Below are positions 37,701 to 49,700 of a DNA stretch of 64,000 bases, in pieces. A program made the position numbers and the translations under genes. Positions within the stretch are counted from its first letter, which is position 1. The number at the start of each line of letters is the position of its first letter. The stretch is from Notospermus geniculatus (Eukaryota > Nemertea > Pilidiophora > Heteronemertea > Lineidae). Location: positions 171,235 to 235,234 of the forward strand of contig NMRB01000645.1 in NCBI GenBank assembly GCA_002633025.1. The letters are read 5' to 3'. The notes beneath the pieces were generated by a model. It was not told where the DNA came from. It searched no databases and was given only the letters and a program-made list of their open reading frames with translations.

Positions 37701-40700
37701 GGGGAGCTCTAATGCATTGAGATAGAGCGCAGTACATTTTTACACTACGCTGACGTCGTGACGTCGTCAAGAATCGCGGCAACGATTTGCGTTTTTCAGA
37801 TTCAATACAGTGGGGCTTTAACTAGAGCTGGCTAACGCCAGAGATCTCTGCTATGTGTCTCCAGCTGTGGTGAGGAGATATAGATCACTGCAGTAGGTCA
37901 GTTCAAACATATCCTTCGTAAGTTTGAGTTTACAAAGACAACGAAAACAAAGAAATGTGTTCACCGTCTAAAAATAGATTATACAGTCCTCGGCCCAAGA
38001 CGGAACAGTTATAGTGACGTCATGGAGTGCCTAAGCAGACCTTGAATTCTGATTTTGCCATGGTAAATGGAACGATGACGCAGCAGGGGATTCCAACAAC
38101 ACATCACCTGCATTGGATTCTATATTGGGCTCGGGGGGATCACCTCATCGGCGATCTGTGTTTTAGGCAATAAAGTCGCAAAATACCCATCAAATAATTA
38201 CGGATTGAGCCAGTTAAAGAACTTGAGCTGTATTTTATATTCATTTAGACATCCTGTAAGTCTTAGGCGGATGTGTCTCTTATTTCTTTAGTTATCGCTC
38301 GGAAACCAAATGTTGGTCACAGACATTCAGAGAAACTCAGTAAAACCAATGAAGACCGCCACCTGTGAGGTGGTGGCGGTCTTAAAAATTTGGAGATGAT
38401 TCAGCCATTAGTTCATGAGTTATTGCACTTTTTGTGTTTTTGGTTTCCGCCACCTGGTGGCCAAGCTAAGAGTCAAATCGGACCGAAACTTGGTGTCATA
38501 GGTCATCTGACCTAGGGGTATATAATTATGTACCAAATTTGAGGCCAATAGCACCTGCGGTTACAAAACGTGCCACTTAAAGGCAAAATTTTGAACTATG
38601 ACCTCTGTGACCTTGAAAAGTAGGTCAAATCAAAAACCCGCTAAATATGTAATGTACCCTCATTAGATACACCTATGATAAAAATTTGGAGGTGATCCAG
38701 TCATTAGTTCAGGAGTTATTGCACTTTTTGTGTTTTTGGTTTCCGCCACCTGGTGGCCAAGCTAAGATTGGTGTCATAGGTCATCTGACCTAGGGGTATA
38801 TATGTACCAAGTTTCAGATCAATAGCTCCAGCGGTTACGAAACGTGCCCTGCTAACGGACGACGACGACGACGGATGCAGACCCACGACAAGAGCTCACC
38901 CCAGGTGAGCTAAAAATTCTATTTTTCAAGGTGGCCTCTGGGACTGAAATTTCAGCAGGAATGTACAGGATACTTGCATAGATATTTAGACAACATTGAA
39001 ACATCGTAACATTTACTACCGATGAGATATGGCCAAAGTAAATTTTTCAAGATGGCCGCCTGGCAGCCATGTTGAAGTCCAATTGAACCGAAATTTGGCA
39101 TATAAGTAGACGGTACTAAGACACATATTTAGGCACGGTTAAAGCATCCTAGCTCCCACTATTTATGAGGTGTGGGTCGAAGTCCATTTTTCAAGATGGC
39201 TCCCTGGCGGCCATATTTGACGTCGAATCTGACTGAAATTTACCATTATTTATATGGTACACTCTATGTCAAATAGCCAGGAAATGTGCCACCAAACAGT
39301 GAATTTTGAACTTTGACCTCTGTGACCTTGAAAAGTAGGTCAAATCAAAAACCTGAGACTTATGTGATGAGGTCTCATCAGAGGAACCCACCATAAAAGT
39401 TTCGTGGTTCTAGCTAACAGCGTTCAGGAGATACGGCCGAAAGAAGGTTTTCACAAAGCGCCCACAGAGATAGTTTTTACCATAGGGTACCTGTACACCA
39501 AATTTCAAGTTTGTAACCCAAGCGGTTTAGAAACGTGCCACCCCTGTTAACGACGCTGGACGACACACCATGGGAGAAGCTCACCTCACAGAGGTGAGCT
39601 AAAAAGCACTTTTTCTGTTTTCACATTTAGCCCCCTATTGGCCAACCTTGAAACGAATGACACTGAATATCGAAAGGACACAACATCTACTTACAAGCAA
39701 TATGTCCCAAAAATTTCAAAAGAAAATCTCAAGTCATTTTTAAGTTATTAGTCGGACAAGAGAAAAGCGACCGCCCGGACGCCCGCCACATTCGGTAATC
39801 TAATAACCAGGGCCCAGTTCCACAAAGAATCTTAAGTCTAAAGTTGACGTAAGTCATCATGTGACCAGGTTTCAGCAAATCAGATGACTTCATTTCAGAC
39901 TTAGGTTTTTTCTTAGACTTGAGCTTCTTTGTGAAACTGGGCCCAGGACTTTCTTCGAAAACCTGGTTAAAAGCAGAACTTACTTATGTTACAATTCTCC
40001 TCGTCACTCTTATCTCCGCAGTCGTTGTAAGTGTCACATATATATTTTCGGGGAATACATTTGGTATTGTTGCATTTGAACTCCTTGTCTTTACATTTCT
40101 CCTCCTCGCACTTTTTACCAACACATAAGAGCCGTCCTTCTTCACATGTGCTGTAATGAGATGAGGGGCATCCATTTAGTACACACCGAACAATGAAATG
40201 GCCAGGGCCATTGTGCTCACCTCTGTGATAAGTCTCCATGGTTAAGTGTGAAACTGTGAATCTCATGCTGAATGTTGAGGATCAGAACAGAAAAGATAAA
40301 GCTGAACACACCAAGAAGTATTTTATGATCTGATCAGTATTATCAGTCAATGACATAAACTCAGGTGATGGCACCCAGAAGGAGTACATTTTCTGAATAA
40401 AATGAATACAAGTGGTATTTGTGAACAAACTGCTTTCCTGTCTAGGTCACACTCTCACAGATGTCAAAAATTCTATTTTTCAAGATGGCCACCTGGTGGC
40501 CACACGTGACGTTCGTTGGGACTGAAATTTTAGCAGGAATATACAGGATATTTGCATGGATATTTAGACAACATTGAAACATCGTAACATTTACTACCAA
40601 TGAGATATGGCCAAAGTAAATTTTTCAAGATGGCCGCCTGGCAGCCATGGTAAAGTCCAATCGAACCGAAATTTGGCATATAAGTAGACGGTACCAAGAC

Positions 40701-43700
40701 ACATATTTAGACACAGTTAAAGCATCCTAGCTACCCCTATTTATGAGGTGTGGGCTGAAGTCCATTTTTCAAGATGGCTCCCTGGCGGCCATATTTGACG
40801 TCGAATCTCACTGAAATTTACCATATATTTATATGGTACCTAGATACATATTTTGACAACGTTAAAACATCCTACCTACTCCTATTTATAAAATATTCAC
40901 ACCAAATCACAACACTCTATGTCAAATAGCCATGAAATGTGCCACCAAACAGTGAATTTTGAACTTTGACCTCTGTGACCTTGAAAACTAGGTCAAATCA
41001 AAAACCCGGGATTTATGTGATGTAGTCTCATCAGAGGAACCCACCATAAAAGTTTCGTGGTTCTAGCTAACAGCGTTCAGGCGATACGGCCGAAAGAAGG
41101 TTTTCACAAAGCGCCCCCTACAGGCCAGAGTGTATAAGCAGCAGCGCTAAGTTTCGGTCCAGAGATAGTTTTTACCATAGGCTACCTGTACACCAAATTT
41201 CAAGTTTCTAACCCAAGCGGTTTAGAAACGTGCCACCCATGTTAAGGACGACGGACGACGACGACGGACGACACACCATGAGAGAAGCTCACCTCACAGA
41301 GGTGAGCTAAAAACAGGGTTCGTACACTACCCCCAGACCTAAAATTCCAGGACTTTTCAAGGAATTCCAGGGCCAAATATCCTAAAATTCCAGGACTATT
41401 TTGCCAATATTCAAGATCTTACTAGGCGCAATCATTTGCGTAATATAATATCATGACATCACTAAACCATACAGAAGCACGATTTTCTCTCGGCAATTAT
41501 ATTATTGAACTGCCAGAATAAGGGTTGATGACTCGATGAGTTCGAGCGCGGATAAAAAGAACATGGGGGGTCTGGGGGTCCTCCCCCAGAAAATGTTGGA
41601 TTCTAGACCCCGATGTGAAGGCCATATGGGCAAAATTCAAGGACTTTTCCAGGACTTCTGGGGTAAATTGTGATTTTTCAAGGTTTTCCAGACCTGTAAA
41701 GGGGAGACCTCAAAATTCCAGGTTTTCAAGGATTTCAAGGTAGAGTACGAACCCTGTGCGACATGCAAGAGAATTGCAAACGCCCTGCGGACACCTCAAA
41801 CGAAGGCTCAGAACATGGTAGACCCCACGAGGTCAGGAGGGCGCCACCTTATTTGTCTTAGAGCTTTCGAGGTGTCAACATCCTCTGGTGAGCTCCTGCT
41901 AAACACGTTTTTTGAAAGAAATTTTTTTGACCCAGTTGGGAATCGAACCCGCGCCCTGTTATCTTTGTTCCACCATCTTCCCCGTTCGGCCACCGAACTT
42001 GTTGGAAGACTTCTCATGTTTTCTCTTATTCGTAGTATTATTACGATAGTCGAAGTTCTACGTCTATGACACAAATCATGTCTCTGTCAGCTGGCTCGTT
42101 GACCGAGTGGATAGACTGGTGGATTACAAATCAGAAGGTCGACGGTTCAAATCCGGTCTAAATGACTACAGTTTTTTTTCTTTGAGTAGTGTAAGAGGTA
42201 TCCGGAGATGTTGACAGCTCTGTTGCCTGAAGGCAAATAAGGTGGCGCCTTCCTGGCGTCGTGGGGTGTATCATGTTCTGAGCCTTCGTTTGAGGTGTCT
42301 CCAGGGCATTTGCAATTCTCTTGCTCGTCGCATGGGGGCTTTTTGTTCAGTCAGGTCGGCTTTAATGCACTAAGGGGAAAGAGGGTTGGTCGCTTTTGGC
42401 TTCCCGCCAAAACATCGTCAGGCCGGCTCCTGTGGATGGATGGCTCCGCTGGAACTGTCACTATAGGCCTAGTTTGCTAAGAAGATTCGATAATGATGAG
42501 ATGGCAAGACAAAGATGCATTTTATTACTGAGGTTTATTTACTAAAGGTAAAATTTTCATTAGAGAACTACTGGCGCTGAAATCAGCACCTGTCCAAAGA
42601 TTTTGATGCTTGTCTGGCGCTGTTAGCAGGTTGTCGGACGCATTTGCGCCCCAGTGCCCGCTTATGTTCGCGGTCTGCACTGGTGGACAGAAATATTAGG
42701 ACACTTTCAAAATTCTAAGTCATTTCCTCTTTTTCCTTCCTTTTGTCTCGAACCACTTCTTATTGATGAGAACGTTTTTACCTTGGCTCCCCCACCCACC
42801 CTGGTTCCAATAACTCTGGTTCAAGGAGAGACTGGTCTGAACAGTTCTCATGTAAAACTAGCTTAATATGATTGTACAATAAACAAGCCTGGTGGCGACA
42901 GCGGTTCGCTATGTCGCATGAGCATGGTTGGGGAGATTGCGAGGAATGTTGAAAAAGTGGCTACTGTAACCACACTCCACACAATCTCACGGGAAAAAGC
43001 TTGGCTGAACAAATGTGAACGCAGGGGTGCCCACCTCTACAAAAAATCGACGCGACCACGCAATACCCAGCGGCCATAGCGGACAAATTGTGGAACTACA
43101 CTTTGTACATTAAGCTCGCATGAAAATATTGCCACATTTCCCACAATCCCAACGTACCATGCTAAAATCGTGCACATAAAATATCTCCCATGTACGTCTT
43201 TACAATTTTTAGTATAGTTTACAAATGTTTTAAACACCATTTTATGTACCGCAATCAGCCAATGCGTCATTTCCCAGACTCCCCTCTGACCCCCTATTAA
43301 CATGATTAAAAATAGCTTTAGAAATCGCCGAAATATGTACCTTTGCTGACGTTTGTTCGTACTGCCCAACTAATAAGGTTGAAAGCTAGTGGTACACAAT
43401 CACCAGACGTAATATGACATTCAAATACCGCAAAATAAGGCCGTAAACATGAAGGAAAGCTTGATTCTAAAAATAGCTTGAAAAGTGGTGTGAAAATAGG
43501 GGTCCATATGGCCGCAGCTAGCGCTCCAAGCTCCACAGCGAACCAATTATGTACTACTTTTGGCATATTTGTTCCATACTGACACATGCATCAATACTCA
43601 CCAATTCTGACAATCTATTTTTACCATGGTCCCTGGTCGGTAGGTTTGGCCTTCATGCACACATGGACACTTTGCCTTCTTTACGCAGCCCTTTCCTGAA

Positions 43701-46700
43701 ATAAATGTGAAAAACTATTCTAAAATACCTTGGTATCTCGTGCGTATGTTTCAAATGGATAATGCATTAGCCTCATTCTGAATGAAGTGGGTCTGGGTGA
43801 CACAACCAAGAACCCTGCTCAGTGTTTCCGAAATGGCGTCTGGCATTCAACATTTCTCGCTTCGAGCATTCAGCGAGGTAGTGTAGCGAATTTCCGCCAG
43901 ATTGATACTCAGCGACCTATCCCAACGACTTTCTGTACCGTCACGTAAATTTCCTGCGGATAGTCCGTTGAAGAAAGCACCCTGCGATCTCATTTCGACT
44001 CCTGCAGCTTGCTGTTGGCGCTGCACACAGATGTACACGATATAGGCACGAAGTACAGGTTTGTACACACAGTGCCTGATTCACTGATGTCGCGTCATTG
44101 ACGGAGCGTCCTCCCCTGATATCTCATGATCTTAGGCCTATTTGCAATCAAACTGCACAGAACCTAAATTTTATGAATGCTTAGTTTGAGGTATTTTAGA
44201 ATAGAAATTAAACCCTTGGCGTCAGGTCTTGCGACACCAAACCCGCTCGGGTGGAGCAAAAATTCCGTCCAAACCCTCGGCGCACCCTCGCGGGTTTGGT
44301 GTCGCAACCAAGACCCTCCGTCTCGGGTTTAATTCCTTAATCATAACCTGTCAAATGACAAATCTGCCACAGGAAAACCCGGAATAAGGCCGGTGACAGA
44401 CTGGCATGTACGTGACATGTCGTGCAGGTGTTCCACCAATCAGATTCTTTGGTTGGTGTTTCGGTCCGTGTAACCGCATCCCTGATTAGTTGAATGCATT
44501 CCGATGCATTGCTTATGCGCCAGTCTGTCACCGCCTTAAAGCCCCACAGTATTGAATTTTACGATATTTTCCAAATGTTAGCAGAGAGCACAAAGAGGTC
44601 TCATAGCCTTATGAAGGTCCCCAAAATGCTTGTCTGATACGTACTTCAGAGAATCAAGGCCTAGTTTTCAGCACACATTAGAAAAAACGACAGGGAGAGC
44701 TCTAATGTATTCAGATGGAGCGCAGTACATTTTACACTACACTGACGTCGTGCACTGACGTCAAGAATCGCGGCGATGATTTGCGTTTTTCAAATTCAAT
44801 ACAGTGGGGCTTTAAGTTGCTCTGAGCTTGGCAGGTTGAGACGAAATATTTGTCAGTTTCGAAAATTTTCCTTTACTCAATTCTGAGGTTTTATTCCAAG
44901 GGCTTGTCTACGTTTATCTCCTTTATGCCTCAGTCACAAATGCAGCAGCCGCCGGAGGATATCTTGACATCGGTGATTTTTTGCGACATTGTGACCCAGG
45001 ACGGATTTTACCACATATCTTTCACATATCCTTGAAACAGATGGTTTTCAACAAACACCCCGTGGGACACTGGCCAGTAATCGGCTGATGTCTGTCGGAT
45101 TTTCGTCCGACGACTTGAAAAATGGTTGGCCGATACCGTCCAGTCCCCACCTATGTCAGGCTCTTGTCCTTCTATGCCCCTGGTATGAATTAAATTAACT
45201 GTGATTCGGGGCACAGACCGTGAATGCCCTCTCCCTTGCAGACTTTTTCTTCGGACCTCTGGGAAAAAAAAGTCACGTGCCCAGTGTTATATCTAGGATT
45301 TCAGAAGGGCACGGTGCAAACTTTGTGAAAAGGGCACTTCAACCTAGAAAAGGGAACTTTTCATTCGTGACATTTCTTCTAACGGAATTTGAAAAGCTAA
45401 AAAGGTCTCTATAACTCCAGTCAACAGCCAATTTAAGCCCGTTTCTAAGGTGATATGACCAAAAGAGACCATGGCAAAGGGCCTGGGGGGTACTAATGAA
45501 ATGGCCAGGGCCATTGTGCTCACCTCTGTGATAAGTCTCTGTGGCATAGTAAAACTGGGACACTCATGGTGAATGATGAAGAATCAGTACAAGATGAAGC
45601 TGAACACACTGAAGTATTTTATCTGATCAGCAATAATTAATCAATGACATAAACTCAGTTGATGATTGTCTGTGTCAGAAGGAGTTAGTGGTATCTGTGA
45701 GCAAACTGCCTTCCTGTGTTGGCTGCAGATGTCAAAAATTCTATTTTTCAAGATGGCCACCTGGCAGCCATATTCGAAGTTTGTTGGAACTGAAATCTTA
45801 GCATAAATGTAGAGGATACTTACACAGATATTCAGGCAACATAAAACTATCTTAACCTTTACTAATGATTAGATATGGCCCGAAGCAAATTTTTCAAGAT
45901 GGCTGACTGGCGGCCATATTTGACGTCCATTCTAACCAAAATTTGCCATACATGTAGAAGGTACCTAGATACGTGTTGTGGCAAGGCTATAGCATCCACC
46001 TTACTCCTACTTGTGAGATATGGGTCAAAGTCCTTTTTTCAAGATGGCTTCCTGGTGGCCATATTTAAAGTCCGATTGGGTTGAAATTTTGTGCACTTGT
46101 AGAGGGTGATTAGATATATCTTCACACCAAACCAAAACACTCTCTGTCAAATAGCCACGAAATGTGCCACCAAACAGTGAATTTTTAACTTTGACCTCTG
46201 TGACCTTGAAAAGTGGGTCAAATCAAAAACCCGGGATTTATGTGATGAAACCTCATCAGAGGAACCCACCATAAAAGTTTCGTGGTTCTAGCTAGCAGCG
46301 TTCAGGAGATATGGCCAAAAGAAGGCTTTCACAAAGCGCCCCCTACAGGCCAGAATGTAAACTGGCAGCGCTAAGTTTCGGTCCAGAGATAGTTTTTACC
46401 ATAGGCTACCTGTACACCACATTTCAAGTTTCTAGCCCAAGCGGTTTAGAAACGTGCCACGCCGGTTAACGACGCCGGACGCCGGACGACGCACTGTAAG
46501 AAAAGCTCACCTCACAGAGGTGAGCTAAAAACCTACAAAAAAAAAATTTTTTTTAAGGGGCATGGCGCCCTAGGGGGTTAAAAAAGGGCACAATGGCGCC
46601 CCCTTTAGGCGGCATGGTGCGGCGCCACTCTAAAATGGCCTAGATATAACACTGGCGCCTCATACCTTGAAAAATACGGTACATACCTTCTTTGACGTAT

Positions 46701-49700
46701 CCCTGTGGGCAGAAGCACCCTTCTGAACACTGGTCGCTCCGGTCACACGCAGTTGATGCGTTACGGCCTAGGCTGATATCTTCACAGGTTTCCTCACACG
46801 GTGGCCCACAGATTGTGTACACTGCTCCTCCCTCACACATGACGGCTGGAAATTTATTTTAATCAATCAATCATAAATGTGTGGCGGTCCAGGGTTTCTG
46901 CCAGGATTTTCAAGGAGGGGGGGGGAGAAAAGAAAAATTTGAAGAAAAAAAATTTTTCAAAAATTTTTCAAAAATTTTTTTCTCGTTTTTTGGGTTAAAA
47001 ATGGCCTCCAGAGTCATTTTTTACCCTCCAAAATGCAAAATTAGTCTTCCTTCTGCATGAAAATTGCATTTGAAATGTAAGAAATTAAAGAAAAACGCTA
47101 CTGAAGTGAAAATAGTGATGTTTGAAAAAGGTTAGTCTGCAAACTTGAGGGGGATATCCCCTCCTTGAAATTTTTGAGGAGGGGATCATCCCTCCTCTCC
47201 CCCCCCTCTGGGAGAAACACTGCGGTGTGGGAAAACCAGTCACATGGTCAAAATTTCACAAAAATAGTTATCTGTATACCGTATACGCAAATATTTTCGC
47301 GAATAAAAATTACCGCGAAAATCGCGAATTGGTCAACACCCCCGCGAATTCTATTAGACGCGAACCATTTTCCAATCACCGACGATCCCGTAATACATCG
47401 TGGTTTGCACTGAATTGCAGACACGTCACACTGATCTGTCAATCACTCAGCTATCATGGCGCCCCACCAGCAGTGAGGTCGATTATGACTGCTCGGATTT
47501 CTTTCTTTTCGGTGGATTTCGTACCATAACTGTCACACTCACCATTTAAAATGCAGTGTTTTTGAAATCTTACATCGGGACCCCAACCGTGAATATTCAT
47601 CCACGCGAAAAGGTACTTTCGGACCCCAAACGCTAAATATTTTAGCCGTGAAAATATTAGCGTATACGGTAACCTGAAAGCCTGTCATCTCAGGATGAAA
47701 GTTACTTTTTAAATTGTGGAAATATCTCTCTCAAAACTTGAGATGTAGGCCTAGAAGGTATCTACAAACCAGGTTGGAACATTCTACAACCAGTTACCTA
47801 GTTGCTACTGTTAAAGACAAAAGTTAAAAGTATGGGTTTTGTCTGATATAGGCTATAATTTCAATCTCGGTACATAGCCATATTCTAGTTAGTGTTCATG
47901 TGATGTGGGCCAAAGTGTATTTTTCAAGACGTCCATCTGGTGGCCATATTATTACCGGTAACGGAATTCGGGATACGATTCATCATGGTCACCCATGAAT
48001 CATGAATCCCAGATGACACTGCCTCCAACCACATGACCATTCATCAATAATATCCTAATGGCCGGGACTGGGCAACCCTGTAGTATTTTGGGTCGAATTT
48101 TGGACCATGGACAAACACACTAAACAGACAACAACAAACAAAAAAACTTTTTTTCCCTTTTTTCTGGAATTTTTTTTTTTCTTCAGTTTATTTGTTCCTC
48201 TGGACAGGTGACAGAAGTTTCGATAATCCACAAAATGACCAAAAATAAAGTATTTTTTAAATTTTTTTCCGCCCTCCGACTTTGATTGGCAAGAGGGCAA
48301 ACTCGAGAACCTAAAAATAAAAAAGCCTTGCCTAAGCTTTGGTATTTTTTAGAAACTAGGCAATACCCGTTCAGTGTGTGTGTGTTTGGGGGGGGGGGGA
48401 CATGGGGGAAATGCTCAATTCATGTGAGCGCCATGTTCAGCCGCCGCTTGGGCTAGGAAGCTTCAGTATTGGCTGCAATTTTGTTGCTGGTGTCATTTTA
48501 GGATTCCAATTGTCCGTAAAATTTCATTCTCCCCAGTCTAATAAAACGACAATGATCTTGAGCTTTTGTTATAGATCTGCAACACATACAAACATCCTCA
48601 TCAACAATTCCTCGGTGTTGCCATTCCACGCGATAAGGCGTGTTCGATGACATTGGCATCCACGTGATTATGGGCATCCCCATTCTAAAAATAAGTAACC
48701 CGTGATATCAACATACATGTAGGTCCACGACAACTTTTATGCCGCAAAGATGGCAGTCAGTACCGAAGCCTTCTAGCCCTAGCGGCAACTTCGGGAACCA
48801 AAATGTGTGAGCACTTGGGGATGTAATGACGTCATACCCGTTCCAGTGGCATAATGACGTCATTCCATCGCACATGATGTTGCTGGCGTCACGGATGACG
48901 CGACGGCAATCTCGGTGACGTCATGACGTCAAAAGGCCTGAACAGCATTATTATTTTCGTTAATATCTTTATATCTCGAAAACTATAAGTGATATCAAAA
49001 TTCGGGCTTCGTAAGGACACTTCCCAGGTCCGTCGGAATGTGCATACCAAGTTTGGTGGCGATCCGTTTGTAAGTCTCGGAGAAAATCGCGAACAAACAA
49101 ACAAACAAACTCTTGTCAAATTTTAGTATGATCCATTTTGAGTTTACTTACGGCAGAGTTTTCGGTTCCTCCATTTTACTGGTAATCCTGCTGATGCACA
49201 TTGTTCCGCTGCTCTAGCCAGCGCCGTGCACAGACATTCGCAGTCTCCTCCTCGATCACAGTGGCAGGCATCAAATATACAATCTTCGTAAATTGACTTC
49301 ATTGACATTATTTTATTACATTCTTTGAATACTCCTTCCTTATTCAACAGCATGCCACATTGCGATCTGGCCCAAGCTTCTCTTTGCTCAAGCTGTAAAA
49401 TATTTAATCAAACAGTCAAATAAAGAAAGGAATTGAATCATAAAATGACAGAGCACAGAACAATAGAAAGATTGAATGGAATGACACAGCACTGAACAAT
49501 AGAATGATACAGCACTGAACAATAGAATGATACAGCACTGAACAATAGAATGATACAGCGCTGAACAATAGAATGATAGAGCACTGAACAACGAAATTCA
49601 AAACTTTAATTCTGCAAAAACAAATTTAATTCCGCGAAAATAACTTCGATTTTTTTCGGTGGAATTTAAGTTTTTTCCAAGAAAAAACTCAGAAAAATAG

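Larger units (their letters stand above)
35194..37821. mobile_element. TTAA-flanked MITE (AGCCCCACAGTATTG type) split by about 2.3 kb of other repeats
   Basis: TTAA-agccccacagtattg at 35194 and caatacagtggggct-TTAA at 37805-37821 match the ends of 44536-44815. The inserted 2.3 kb (about 35333-37665) holds a reverse family-2 piece (35480-35770), unclassified sequence, the 120-bp array and a TCATR microsatellite. Confidence 0.82.

Noticed and set aside
37359-37701. Three overlapping plus-strand frames rich in His-Ile-Ser-Tyr
   Set aside because: They are translations of the TCATR microsatellite.
42093-42170. A genuine tRNA gene on the plus strand
   Set aside because: A-box and B-box-like motifs are present, but the cloverleaf stems do not pair well and a repeat body follows, so a SINE-like head is more likely.
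49435-49590. CRISPR-like or coding repeat (Ser/Cys/Leu-rich frame)
   Set aside because: Simple tandem array with a unit of about 21 bases and no spacers. The frame is a by-product of unit length.
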